Shown: positions 27,432-36,792 of the stretch, in pieces | Numbering within the stretch: the first letter of the stretch is position 1 | Layout: every line of letters begins with the position of its first letter | Assembly (NCBI RefSeq): GCF_001112925.1 | Contig: NZ_CPYD01000007.1 | Coordinates: 124,001-188,000 of the forward strand | Direction: 5' to 3' | DNA from: Yersinia nurmii | GTDB lineage: Bacteria > Pseudomonadota > Gammaproteobacteria > Enterobacterales > Enterobacteriaceae | DNA length: 64,000 bases | The notes under the pieces: generated by a model | Seen by the model: the letters and a program-made list of their open reading frames with translations, nothing else | Told to the model about the DNA's origin: nothing | Database searches by the model: none | Made by a program: the position numbers and the translations under genes

Positions 27432-27995
27432 ATGACCGCTACCGCACCTAATGCAGCACAACAGCTTCAGTATATTAAAGACAGTATTGAAACTATCCCC
27501 GACTATCCAAAACCGGGCATACTGTTCCGCGATGTTACCAGCCTGTTGGATAATCCTTTGGCTTACGCTTCCAGTATCGAACTGCTGGTAGAACGTTATC
27601 TGGACGCTGGCGTCACCAAAGTTGTAGGTACCGAAGCCCGTGGCTTCCTGTTCGGCGCGCCGGTTGCATTGGCTCTGGGCGTAGGTTTTGTTCCGGTCCG
27701 TAAGCCCGGCAAGCTGCCGCGTGAAACCATTAGCGAAACCTATGAACTGGAATACGGCACCGATAAGCTGGAAATTCACACCGATAGCATTAAACCGGGT
27801 GATAAAGTTCTGGTTATCGACGATCTGTTAGCGACAGGCGGCACCATTGAGGCGACGGCTAAATTGATTCACCGTCTGAAAGGTGAAGTGGTTGCTGCGG
27901 CATTTATTATCAATCTGCCGGAGTTGGGCGGTGAAAAACGCCTGACGGAACAAGGTATTGATTGCTACAGCCTGGTCTCTTTCGACGGCCATTAA
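27432..27995 (+). CDS. apt: Adenine phosphoribosyltransferase
   Basis: Purine salvage enzyme converting adenine and PRPP to AMP, cytosolic homodimer, 187 residues. The PRPP-binding motif [13 protein letters not shown] (about 125-137) is intact, as is the flexible loop [20 protein letters not shown]. The N-terminal part contains [11 protein letters not shown]. No close neighbour on the same strand follows within 5 kb because the tct genes intervene; in E. coli dnaX follows directly. Confidence 0.97.
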   Translation: MTATAPNAAQQLQYIKDSIETIPDYPKPGILFRDVTSLLDNPLAYASSIELLVERYLDAGVTKVVGTEARGFLFGAPVALALGVGFVPVRKPGKLPRETISETYELEYGTDKLEIHTDSIKPGDKVLVIDDLLATGGTIEATAKLIHRLKGEVVAAAFIINLPELGGEKRLTEQGIDCYSLVSFDGH

Positions 27996-28021
27996 TTTGG
28001 CTATGTTTTTTGGCAATCGGT

Positions 28022-28055
28022 AAAAAAGGCCTCGTTACTGAAATAGCACGAGGCC
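28022..28055 (-). terminator. Terminator of the tctCBA operon
   Basis: GGCCTCGT / ACGAGGCC hairpin. Read on the minus strand it is followed by six T residues (28022-28027), so it acts on transcripts coming from tctA rather than on apt. Confidence 0.75.
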
Positions 28056-28178
28056 CAGTGACTTCTATATTGCTGTCTGATTGATCACTGTCTGACGGCA
28101 CCTTCAGCTAACCATACTTTCTGTTAGCAATATTCTCAATTAACAATACTCGCGGCGAATAGCACGTCTATCTGATGA

Positions 28179-29696
28179 TTACACATTGGCATTTGCCGGT
28201 GATTTTTGTCGACGTTTACGCCAACGCCTTAATATCAAAGGTAATATCAATACTGCCACGGCCAGACCCAATAAGGTTTGGGCGATTGCGCCATGCCATA
28301 AGATACTGAAATCTCCGTTACTAATGGAAAGTGCGCGTCGTAAATTCTGCTCAAGCATTTCTCCCAGAACAAAGCCTAAAATCAGCGGTGACATCGGGAA
28401 ATTCATTTTTCGCAGCAGATAGCCAAAGACGCCCAGTCCAACCATTAAGACCAGATCAAATGTGGTGCTGTGTACCGCATATACCCCGACAGCAGAAACG
28501 GCGGCGATCGCCGGCACTAAAAACCATAGGGGAATTGTGAGCATGCGGGTGAAAAAACCGACCAATGGCAGATTCATCAACAGCAACATCACGTTGGCAA
28601 TCAGTAGCGAAGCAATCAATCCCCAGACGATATCCGGTTGCTCGGTAAACATGGCTGGCCCCGGCGTGATGTTATACAGCGTCAATGCGCCCATCATCAC
28701 CGCCGTGGTGCCTGAACCGGGCACGCCCAGTGTCAGCATTGGAATAAACGAACCGCAGGCCGAGGCATTGTTGGCCGCTTCCGGTGCTGCTACGCCGCGA
28801 ATATCTCCTTTGCCGAAGCTTTCGCTATTGCCGCTGATTTTTTTCTCTGTCATGTAGGTCAGCGCGCTGGCAATGGTGGCCCCAGCACCGGGCAGAATAC
28901 CCACGAAGAAACCAATCACGGAAGAACGCAGTGTTGGCCCCACGCATTCCGCCGCCTCTTTACGGTTAAATAACAGACGGCCAGTTTTTCGCACCAGTTT
29001 TTGCCCGGTGCTGGTGCTTTCCAGCATCAGCAAAATTTCGCTGACCGAGAACAGACCAATCACCACCACGATAAACTGAATGCCGTCAGAGAGATGGACG
29101 CTGTCAAAGGTGAATCGATATACCCCGGTGTTGGCATCCACGCCCACCGTTGCCAGCCCCAAACCGATTAATGCTGCCAATAGTGATTTAATCGGATTCT
29201 GGCTCATCATGCTGCCCAGACAAGCAATGGCGAACACCATCAGTGCAAAATACTCTGCCGGACCGAATGAGAGCGACCATTGTGCCAGCAACGGTGCAAA
29301 CAGAATAATGCCGCCAATGGCTATGATTGAGCCGACGAAGGAACTTACCGCTGAGATAGACAGTGCAATGCCTGCGCGTCCTTGCTGCGCCATGGGATAG
29401 CCGTCGAGCGCGGTCATAATCGCTGCCGCATCGCCGGGGACATTCAGTAATATCGAGGAGATGCGTCCGCCGTATTCACAGCCGATATAAACCGTTGCCA
29501 GTAAAATCAGGGCAGATTCTGCTGGCAGCTTTAAGGCAAACGCCAGAGGTAGCAAAATCGCCACGCCATTGATTGGCCCAAGGCCGGGTAGCAGGCCAAC
29601 GATGGTGCCGATAAAGCAACCAATTAGGGCAATCATCAGGTTTTGTGGCACTAATGCCACTTCAAACCCTTGGGATAAATACATCCAAGTTTCCAT
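28179..29696 (-). CDS. tctA: Tripartite tricarboxylate transporter, large permease TctA
   Basis: Large membrane subunit of the TTT-family citrate/tricarboxylate importer, 505 residues with about twelve hydrophobic helices. The N-terminal signature LMIALIGCFIGTIVGLLPGL followed by GPINGVAILLPLAFAL, with GCEYGGRISSILLNVPGDAA (about 70-90), is the family hallmark. The second internal repeat VGILPGAGATIASALTY is also clear. The gene lies 10 bases after tctB. Import is energised by the sodium or proton gradient with TctB and TctC. Confidence 0.93.
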   Translation of the reverse strand: METWMYLSQGFEVALVPQNLMIALIGCFIGTIVGLLPGLGPINGVAILLPLAFALKLPAESALILLATVYIGCEYGGRISSILLNVPGDAAAIMTALDGYPMAQQGRAGIALSISAVSSFVGSIIAIGGIILFAPLLAQWSLSFGPAEYFALMVFAIACLGSMMSQNPIKSLLAALIGLGLATVGVDANTGVYRFTFDSVHLSDGIQFIVVVIGLFSVSEILLMLESTSTGQKLVRKTGRLLFNRKEAAECVGPTLRSSVIGFFVGILPGAGATIASALTYMTEKKISGNSESFGKGDIRGVAAPEAANNASACGSFIPMLTLGVPGSGTTAVMMGALTLYNITPGPAMFTEQPDIVWGLIASLLIANVMLLLMNLPLVGFFTRMLTIPLWFLVPAIAAVSAVGVYAVHSTTFDLVLMVGLGVFGYLLRKMNFPMSPLILGFVLGEMLEQNLRRALSISNGDFSILWHGAIAQTLLGLAVAVLILPLILRRWRKRRQKSPANANV

Positions 29697-29706
29697 TATT
29701 GCCTCG

Positions 29707-30138
29707 TTAGTTCAGCCAAACGCCGAGCGGTAAGGTGACATCCAGTAAGTGGTCAAAGGCATAAAATAAAGCAATACCGATAACGACCGCCGATAGCAGC
29801 GCTTGAATCAGACTGGCCTGGAACAACAGCGCTATGCTGAAGGTCAGCAAAGCCGTCGCGAGTGGAAATCCGAGCCATTCGAATCCCCAGCCATACAGCA
29901 CCAGCGTAATGATCATCACCAGCAGACGCTGTAATACTTTACTGTGCGGCCAGGAAATGGTTTCCGGCTTGCGCAGCAGTAATAGCACTGCACACAGAGT
30001 CATTAACGCCAGAATAGCGATAGGAAAAGGCCTTGGCCCCAGCGGTTCATAGCTGTATTCGCTTTGAATTCCCCAGCCGATAAACAAGCCGCTGACGCAC
30101 AGCAGAATCCAGATACCGGCAAAAATGCGGTCGCTCAT
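29707..30138 (-). CDS. tctB: Tripartite tricarboxylate transporter, small permease TctB
   Basis: Small membrane subunit, 143 residues with four hydrophobic helices. The weakly conserved family is recognised by WGIQSEYSYEPLGPRPFPIA, the LYGWGFEWLGFPLATALL helix and its position between tctC and tctA. It lies 13 bases after tctC. Required for TctA-dependent transport. Confidence 0.9.
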   Translation of the reverse strand: MSDRIFAGIWILLCVSGLFIGWGIQSEYSYEPLGPRPFPIAILALMTLCAVLLLLRKPETISWPHSKVLQRLLVMIITLVLYGWGFEWLGFPLATALLTFSIALLFQASLIQALLSAVVIGIALFYAFDHLLDVTLPLGVWLN

Positions 30139-30151
30139 TATCTACCTCCGA

Positions 30152-31132
30152 TTACTTAGCTAAACCAAAGGCTTTGGCTTGTTCACGGTATTGTTCAACC
30201 TGATTTTTGACGTAAGTATCCAATGCTTTGCCGCTTAGATTGAATTCAAACAGCCCACGCAAATCGCGCTGTTTTTTAAACTCTTCGGTTTGAGTCAATG
30301 TGTTAAAGGTGTTAATCCACCATTGGTATTCTTCTTCAGTCACTTTTGGCCCTAAATAGAAACCGCGAATAATTGGCCACACGAGATTGAAGCCTTGCTC
30401 TTTGGCCGTAGGAATATCAGCCAGTTGGCCGGGCAGACGCTGTTCGGAATACACCGCCAGCACGCGCAGTTTGTCACCGCTTAAATAAGGCACCATTTCG
30501 CTTAAATCACCGGACACTGCCTGAATATGGTTACCCAGCAGCGCCGTTACCGGCTCGCCGCCGCCTTCAAAGGCGACGTAGCGCATTTTGTGAGGATCAA
30601 CGCCGACTTCGCGCGCCAGCAACGCGGTTTTCATCCAATCCTGACTTCCAATGGATGCTCCGGCGCCAAATACCACGCTGTTTGGATCTTTCTTGAACGC
30701 ATCCATCAGATCTTTCAGCGTTTTATATGGAGAGTCGCTGCGTACCGCGATCATGCCGTAATCGGTGCCAACCGCAGCCAGCCACTTCACGTCGTTCGCG
30801 TTATAACGGCCGAATTTGTTTTGCGACAGGTTAAGCAGCGATCCGCCGGAAAATGCCACGACGGTGCCGAATTCCGCCGGGCGCTGTGCCACTATGGCGT
30901 TATAGGCGACGGCACCAACGCCGCCAGGCATGTAGGTGACGCGCATTGGGCGGTCAATGGCTTTGGTTTCCTGTAGGGAAACCTGAATCAATTTGCAGGT
31001 TAAATCAAAACCGCCGCCGGGCTTGGCGGGAGCAATACATTCGGTGCGTTTCGGTGGTTCTATCGCCAAAACTTGTTGTGCGGCTAACATCAGGACGGAA
31101 GCGGTGAGAGCACGGGTAATGATATTTTTCAT
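30152..31132 (-). CDS. tctC: Tripartite tricarboxylate transporter, binding protein TctC
   Basis: Periplasmic solute-binding protein of the Bug/TctC family, 326 residues from the ATG at 31132. The signal peptide MKNIITRALTASVLMLAAQQ is cleaved after VLA near residue 23. Family motifs include ECIAPAKPGGGFDLTCKL (about 29-46), which makes the carboxylate-binding loop, and VFGAGASIGSQDWMK. An alternative start 9 codons upstream lacks a signal-peptide fit. It is the first gene of tctCBA and is divergent from tctDE. The probable substrate is citrate or a related tricarboxylate, by analogy with Salmonella. Confidence 0.93.
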   Translation of the reverse strand: MKNIITRALTASVLMLAAQQVLAIEPPKRTECIAPAKPGGGFDLTCKLIQVSLQETKAIDRPMRVTYMPGGVGAVAYNAIVAQRPAEFGTVVAFSGGSLLNLSQNKFGRYNANDVKWLAAVGTDYGMIAVRSDSPYKTLKDLMDAFKKDPNSVVFGAGASIGSQDWMKTALLAREVGVDPHKMRYVAFEGGGEPVTALLGNHIQAVSGDLSEMVPYLSGDKLRVLAVYSEQRLPGQLADIPTAKEQGFNLVWPIIRGFYLGPKVTEEEYQWWINTFNTLTQTEEFKKQRDLRGLFEFNLSGKALDTYVKNQVEQYREQAKAFGLAK

Positions 31133-31255
31133 AGCGATTCCTAAGTTATTTTCTAACAAACTGTGAGCCTTCCCGCGATTGCGAGGTTGCTGAATTGTTA
31201 AAACAATAACCTTTCAGTTACCTTTCAACGGTCAGGAAAAAGTACAGGATGTGAT

Positions 31256-31930
31256 ATGCGTCTCTTGTTGGTAGAAGATCATCCCGAATTATCCCATTGG
31301 TTACAGAAGGCTTTGACTCACGCGGGTTTTGCCGTGGATATCGCCAATGATGGAATTGAAGCCGAGCATTTGCTGCAAAACGAAAGCTATGCCTTAGTCG
31401 TTTTGGACGTTGCCTTGCCGCGATTGAATGGATTGGAGGTATTAGCCCGGCTACGTAAACGCGGACAAACTTTGCCAGTATTATTGCTGACGGCGCGTAC
31501 AGAGGTAGCAGATCGGGTAAAAGGTCTGAATCTGGGTGCAGATGATTATCTCACCAAGCCTTTTGAACTCGATGAACTGGAGGCGCGCATTCGCGCTTTA
31601 CTGCGACGCAGTGTGGGCGTTACTCAGCAAGCTCTGCAATTTGGTTCTCTGACTTATCATGATGAGGGATATTTTTTACTGGACGATAAACCCTTGGCGC
31701 TGACGCCTCGAGAGCTTGCGGTATTGACCACGCTGATGCATCGTCGCGGGCGGCCGGTGGCAAAACAGCAATTATTTGAGCAGGTTTTCACTCTGTCGGA
31801 TGAAGCTAACCCGGAAAGTATTGAGCTGTATGTTCATCGGTTGCGTAAAAAATTGCTGGGGAGCGATGTGTCTATCATGACATTGCGCGGATTAGGATAC
31901 AGTCTGGAAAGCGAACATGGGCAGGGCTAA
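31256..31930 (+). CDS. tctD: OmpR-family response regulator TctD
   Basis: A 224-residue response regulator. The receiver domain has the phospho-acceptor Asp51 in VVLDVALPRLNG, acidic pocket EDH at residues 7-9, and Lys near 101 in LTKPFELDELEAR. The winged helix of the OmpR/PhoB type spans about 130-220 (LTPRELAVLTTLM, ELYVHRLRKKL, TLRGLGYSLE). It is transcribed divergently from tctC across 123 bases and overlaps tctE by 14 bases, so it very probably activates tctCBA in response to tricarboxylates. Confidence 0.95.
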   Translation: MRLLLVEDHPELSHWLQKALTHAGFAVDIANDGIEAEHLLQNESYALVVLDVALPRLNGLEVLARLRKRGQTLPVLLLTARTEVADRVKGLNLGADDYLTKPFELDELEARIRALLRRSVGVTQQALQFGSLTYHDEGYFLLDDKPLALTPRELAVLTTLMHRRGRPVAKQQLFEQVFTLSDEANPESIELYVHRLRKKLLGSDVSIMTLRGLGYSLESEHGQG

Positions 31931-33362
31931 AGGTGCAGGCCTGACAGCGCCGCGTTCGTTATTCCATCAATTATTGGTTTTTTTCGCTCTACCTTTACTG
32001 ATTCTCGGCGGCCTTTCGATTTATACCCATTATATCAGCGCGATGAATGCGGCAACGCTGGCTTACGATCGCTCGTTGTTGGCCTCGGCCAGAACCGTGG
32101 CGGAACGGCTGGTAGTGAGAAACGGCCGTTTAGAAGTGGATGTGCCTTACATTGTCCTAGATAGTTTCGAACGTAACATGAATGATCAGCTTTATTATCA
32201 AGTCATTACACCGGAAGGCAAGAGCATTGCCGGTTACGATGATTTACCGCCGTTGCCGCCCAATACGCCGCGCTCGAATCTTTATCCCGCATTGGTACAT
32301 TTTTATGATGCTCATTATGATGGAAAGCCGATTCGCGTGGCGGCGCTGTATCAGCCAGTTAACGAAGAGGGCGTAATGGGGATGGTGTTGGTGCTCGTGG
32401 CCGAAACGCTGGCATCGCGGCATAATCTGGCGCAACAGATTATGGTCTCTGCGGTGCTCACTCAGGGGGCCTTAGTGTTATTCACGCTGGCTATGGCTTA
32501 TCTGCTGTTGAAGCGAATTCTTAAGCCGCTACGTAAACTTTCCAGCCTGATGTTACTGCGCGATCCCGGTGAGTTAACGCCACTGCCTAAAATTCTCCCT
32601 TGGTCTGAAATGGCACCGTTGCTGCTGGCATTTAACCGCTATATCCAGCGGCTGAGGGAAATGGTTGAGCGTCAGGGGCGATTCAGCGCCGATGCTTCTC
32701 ACCAGCTGCGTACGCCTCTGGCGGTGCTGAAAACTCAGGCTGCAGTGGCTCTGGCTAGTAACGAACCGGCTCAATGGCGTGAGAGCCTACAGGCGATGAA
32801 ACATACTCTAGATAACACGGTGGCGCTGACTGACCGTCTGTTACAGCTCTCCCGCGTTAAAGTGGTCGAACGAACTCTGCAACCCGTAAATCTCTCACAA
32901 TTATTGCGGGACGCTTGTTTTGCCCGTTTGCCGCAGGCGCGTAGCAAGCAGATTGATTTGGGTTATGAGAGTGATGGCGAGTACCAAATTGCAGGGGATG
33001 GGCTGCTGCTGACCGAACTGTGCGATAACCTGTTGGATAACGCCTTGAAATACACGCCAGACGGTGGAACGGTCACTGCCCGCTTGCGTCAGGATCGGCA
33101 TGTCGATCAATGTATTTTGGAAATTGAAGACAGTGGCCCCGGTATTGCCAATAACGAAACGGAACAGGCGCTTATTCCATTTCATCGTTTGGATAACGTT
33201 GGCGAACAGTCCGGAGCCGGCCTGGGGCTAGCGTTAGTCAAAGATATTGCTATTTACCATCAAAGCCATCTAGAGCTTTTGAGTGGAGAAAGTCTGGGCG
33301 GACTGCTGGTCCGCATCCGTTTTCATTTATTGGCTCAATTTGTTGGTAAGCTTAATGGTTAA
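31917..33362 (+). CDS. tctE: Sensor histidine kinase TctE
   Basis: A 481-residue membrane histidine kinase. The first membrane helix (about 17-37) and the second (about 178-198) enclose a periplasmic sensor domain of about 140 residues. The phospho-acceptor His262 is in FSADASHQLRTPL, the N box in ELCDNLLDNALKYTP, and G boxes in DSGPGIAN and SGAGLGLALVK. The start overlapping tctD is the one the frame supplies; a few codons downstream are possible alternatives. It senses extracytoplasmic tricarboxylate by analogy. Confidence 0.94.
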   Translation: MGRAKGAGLTAPRSLFHQLLVFFALPLLILGGLSIYTHYISAMNAATLAYDRSLLASARTVAERLVVRNGRLEVDVPYIVLDSFERNMNDQLYYQVITPEGKSIAGYDDLPPLPPNTPRSNLYPALVHFYDAHYDGKPIRVAALYQPVNEEGVMGMVLVLVAETLASRHNLAQQIMVSAVLTQGALVLFTLAMAYLLLKRILKPLRKLSSLMLLRDPGELTPLPKILPWSEMAPLLLAFNRYIQRLREMVERQGRFSADASHQLRTPLAVLKTQAAVALASNEPAQWRESLQAMKHTLDNTVALTDRLLQLSRVKVVERTLQPVNLSQLLRDACFARLPQARSKQIDLGYESDGEYQIAGDGLLLTELCDNLLDNALKYTPDGGTVTARLRQDRHVDQCILEIEDSGPGIANNETEQALIPFHRLDNVGEQSGAGLGLALVKDIAIYHQSHLELLSGESLGGLLVRIRFHLLAQFVGKLNG

Positions 33363-33652
33363 TAAAATCGCTGTATCAGGCTTTCAATCATTGTGTGCTA
33401 CGAGCGGAGAAGGGCGCGCAGCTAAATCAGGCTTAATTATGCTGAAATGGGATGTTCAAAGTAATAGGAATGACAATCAACGTACTGGTACAGTATAGTG
33501 ATAGATGGTATGGGTATAATTTTGACGGTGTCGACAGGTTATACCTTGGTAGTAAAGGTGAATGAAAACAATCCAGTATGAAATATAAGCGGTAACGGTG
33601 TTTTTGTTTTTTCTGTATAAATGGTCTTCTCAATCTCAGCGATGAAGTATTA

Positions 33653-35599
33653 ATGAGCTATCAGGTCCTTGCCCGCAAGTGGCGTCCCCAAACTTTTGCT
33701 GAAGTTGTTGGTCAGGAACATGTTCTGACAGCGCTGGCTAATGGCCTTTCGTTAGGACGGATTCATCACGCCTATCTTTTCTCCGGTACTCGCGGTGTCG
33801 GTAAGACCTCTATTGCTCGTTTATTGGCAAAGGGGCTGAACTGTGAAATCGGTATTACCGCTACGCCATGTGGTCAATGCGCCAACTGCCTGGAAATTGA
33901 GCAGGGGCGTTTCGTCGATCTGATTGAGATCGATGCTGCTTCGCGCACCAAAGTGGAAGATACGCGCGAACTGCTGGATAACGTGCAATATGCGCCAGCG
34001 CGCGGCCGCTTTAAAGTTTATCTTATCGATGAAGTGCACATGCTTTCCCGCCACAGTTTCAACGCCCTGTTGAAAACGCTGGAAGAGCCGCCTTCACACG
34101 TAAAATTCCTGCTGGCGACGACGGATCCGCAGAAATTACCAGTGACGATCCTTTCCCGCTGCCTGCAATTTCATCTGAAAGCGCTGGATGTGGAACAAAT
34201 CCGAGCTCAGCTTGAAAAAGTGCTTCAGGCTGAGCAAATCGACAGCGATGCTCGCGCGTTACAACTGCTGGCACGCGCGGCCGATGGCAGTATGCGCGAT
34301 GCTCTGAGCCTGACCGATCAGGCGGTATCTATGGGGCAGGGGCAGGTGACCACTTCGACGGTCAGCCAGATGCTGGGAACCTTGGATGATGAACAGCCGC
34401 TGGCGATAATCGAAGCGCTGGTAAGCGCCGATGGTGCGCGGGTGATGGCGCAGATAGAACAGGCGGCGTCACGCGGTGTAGATTGGGAAAACCTGCTGGT
34501 TGAAACGCTCAGTCTGTTACATCGCATCGCAATGATTCAATTGCTGCCATCCATGCTGGATAATCATTACGCAGAAATCGAACCGCGTTTACGTGAATTG
34601 GCGCGTACTTTGCCGCCAACGGATATTCAGCTGTATTACCAGACATTGCTGGTGGGGCGTAAAGAGCTGGCTTATGCGCCGGATCGCCGTATGGGTGTTG
34701 AAATGACGTTGTTACGTGCTCTGGCTTTCCACCCAAAAGCGGTTATCGCCGAGCCGGAAGTTATTTCGCAGATTCCCTCCCCGATCGCTGCGCCAACTCA
34801 TGCTATACCACAGCGTAACGCCGCGCCGCAGCCGGTAACGTCAACACTAGCTCGGGAAGAACCAACGCCGCCCGCATCGGTGCCAGAATCCACCGCTCAG
34901 CTATTGCAGGCGCGAACCCAGCTTTTACGACAGCATGGGACATCCAGCCCAAAAAAGAATGAGCCGGCAGCGCCTGACAAAGCGCGGCCGGCAATCTCGG
35001 CTCTGGAGCGATTGGCTTCAGTAACCGAGCGTAGTCAGCAGCGTCAGGCTGCCAAAGTCACTGAGGCGAAACCGAGTAAGAAAGAGGCGTATCGCTGGAA
35101 AGCGCAAAATGAACCTGAAGCACCACCGGAGCCGGTTGCTACGCCTAAAGCGTTACGTTCGGCGCTAGAACATGAGAAAACGCCGGAGCTATCGGCAAAA
35201 TTAGCGGAAGAGGCGATTCTTCGCGACCCTTGGGCGGCGGAGATTAATCAGCTACAGATCCCTAAATTGGTTCAGCAGTTGGCGCTGAATGCATTTAAAC
35301 AACAGATAGAACCGGGTAATATTTGCCTTCACCTGCGTTCGTCTCAGCGCCATCTGAATTCACCGTCCGCGCAGAAAGTGTTGACGGAAGCGTTAAGCGG
35401 GTTGTACGGCAGCCCGGTTGAACTGAGCGTGATTGAAGACGACAATCCAGCGGAATTAACGCCGTTGGAATGGCGACAGGCAATTTATGAAGAGAAGCTG
35501 GCGCAGTCGCGTCAGTCGATTCTTACGGATAAGAATATTCAGACTCTGCGTCGATTCTTTGATGCCGAGCTGGATGAAGAAAGTATCCGACCTATTTAA
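33653..35599 (+). CDS. dnaX: DNA polymerase III subunits tau and gamma
   Basis: Clamp-loader motor and replisome organiser, 648 residues for tau. The N-terminal AAA+ module has Walker A GTRGVGKTS (about 45-53), the zinc-binding cysteines in CGQCANC, Walker B LIDEVHML and sensor-1 region LATTDPQKLP. The proline/alanine-rich linker runs about 370-490. The C-terminal tau-specific domains bind DnaB and the polymerase alpha subunit. An intact -1 frameshift cassette after codon 432 makes the shorter gamma subunit. It heads the dnaX-ybaB-recR operon. Confidence 0.97.
   Translation: MSYQVLARKWRPQTFAEVVGQEHVLTALANGLSLGRIHHAYLFSGTRGVGKTSIARLLAKGLNCEIGITATPCGQCANCLEIEQGRFVDLIEIDAASRTKVEDTRELLDNVQYAPARGRFKVYLIDEVHMLSRHSFNALLKTLEEPPSHVKFLLATTDPQKLPVTILSRCLQFHLKALDVEQIRAQLEKVLQAEQIDSDARALQLLARAADGSMRDALSLTDQAVSMGQGQVTTSTVSQMLGTLDDEQPLAIIEALVSADGARVMAQIEQAASRGVDWENLLVETLSLLHRIAMIQLLPSMLDNHYAEIEPRLRELARTLPPTDIQLYYQTLLVGRKELAYAPDRRMGVEMTLLRALAFHPKAVIAEPEVISQIPSPIAAPTHAIPQRNAAPQPVTSTLAREEPTPPASVPESTAQLLQARTQLLRQHGTSSPKKNEPAAPDKARPAISALERLASVTERSQQRQAAKVTEAKPSKKEAYRWKAQNEPEAPPEPVATPKALRSALEHEKTPELSAKLAEEAILRDPWAAEINQLQIPKLVQQLALNAFKQQIEPGNICLHLRSSQRHLNSPSAQKVLTEALSGLYGSPVELSVIEDDNPAELTPLEWRQAIYEEKLAQSRQSILTDKNIQTLRRFFDAELDEESIRPI
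34951..34992 (+). promoter_or_regulatory. Programmed -1 ribosomal frameshift site in dnaX
   Basis: Heptamer A-AAA-AAG at 34951-34957 in the dnaX frame. Five bases later starts a strong hairpin (GCCGGCAGCGC at 34963-34973 with GCGCGGCCGGC at 34982-34992). A slip of -1 decodes one Glu and meets TGA at 34960-34962, giving a 436-residue gamma. A purine-rich TGGGA about 12 bases upstream may act as the stimulatory Shine-Dalgarno, as in E. coli. Confidence 0.93.
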
Positions 35600-35644
35600 T
35601 CGCTGCGGTACGTGCATGGTGCACAGACGCGGCCCTTGCTGTGA

Positions 35645-35985
<341 letters not shown>

Positions 35986-35986
<1 letters not shown>

Positions 35987-36591
35987 TGCAAACCAGCCCA
36001 CTCCTTGAAACATTAATGGAGTCGCTGCGCTGTTTACCGGGCGTAGGCCCAAAATCGGCGCAGCGTATGGCTTTCCACCTGCTACAGCGTGATCGTAGCG
36101 GTGGAATGCGTCTGGCTCAGGCGCTGACCCGCGCGATGTCGGAAATTGGCCACTGCGTCGATTGCCGTACTTTTACTGAGCAAGAAAGCTGTACCATTTG
36201 CGCTAATCCCCGTCGCCAACAAAACGGGCAGATTTGCGTAGTGGAAAGCCCGGCGGATATTCACGCCATTGAACAAACCGGGCAGTTTGGCGGGCGTTAT
36301 TTTGTCCTGATGGGGCATTTATCGCCGTTGGACGGCATCGGCCCTGCGGATATCGGCCTGGACCTGTTGGAACAGCGGCTCGCCAGCGAAAGTATCAGCG
36401 AAGTCATTCTGGCCACTAACCCAACGGTGGAAGGTGACGCAACGGCTAACTATATTGGCCAGATGTGTGGCCAATATGGCGTATTGGCTAGCCGAATAGC
36501 GCATGGTGTGCCGGTGGGCGGTGAGTTGGAAATGGTAGATGGCACCACGCTGTCTCACTCTCTGGCTGGGCGACATCCGATCAAATATTGA
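35986..36591 (+). CDS. recR: Recombination mediator RecR
   Basis: A 201-residue ring-forming protein of RecFOR gap repair. In order: N-terminal helix-hairpin-helix [20 protein letters not shown] (about 15-34), Cys4 zinc finger CVDCRTF...CTIC (about 57-72), a Toprim domain ([19 protein letters not shown], about 84-102) and the C-terminal [19 protein letters not shown]. Works with RecO to load RecA on SSB-coated DNA. Start overlaps the ybaB stop. Confidence 0.96.
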
Positions 36592-36605
36592 TCACCTTTC
36601 AGATC

Positions 36606-36669
36606 GGGCGACGGTTTATTATTGATTATCATATGAATAATCTCATTTGGGATCATCAGACCGTCGCCC
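36606..36669. repeat. Long inverted repeat between recR and htpG
   Basis: GGGCGACGGT at 36606-36615 and its exact complement ACCGTCGCCC at 36660-36669. Inside is a second repeat, GATTAT / ATAATC (about 36624-36642). It may act as the recR terminator, but there is no adjacent T-run on the + strand (TGCTTATGC follows, then a T-run at 36681), so it may instead be a mobile palindromic element. Confidence 0.65.
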
Positions 36670-36708
36670 CTGCTTATGCTTTTTTTCTCTCAAACATCAC
36701 TTTTCAGA

Positions 36709-36737
36709 CTTGAAACACCTCCTTACAACCCCCATCT
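36709..36737 (+). promoter_or_regulatory. Sigma-32 heat-shock promoter of htpG
   Basis: CTTGAAA at 36709-36715, a 14-base spacer, then CCCCATCT at 36730-36737. Both boxes match the RpoH consensus exactly, 55 bases before the htpG start. Confidence 0.92.
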
Positions 36738-36792
36738 GATCTCCATCATTCGGCTATATCCGCCTGCACAGTAATTTGCATTGAGGTAACTA

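Noticed and set aside
28462-28857. 131-codon and neighbouring frames opposite tctA
   Set aside because: Shadow frames of a long membrane-protein gene, no independent support.
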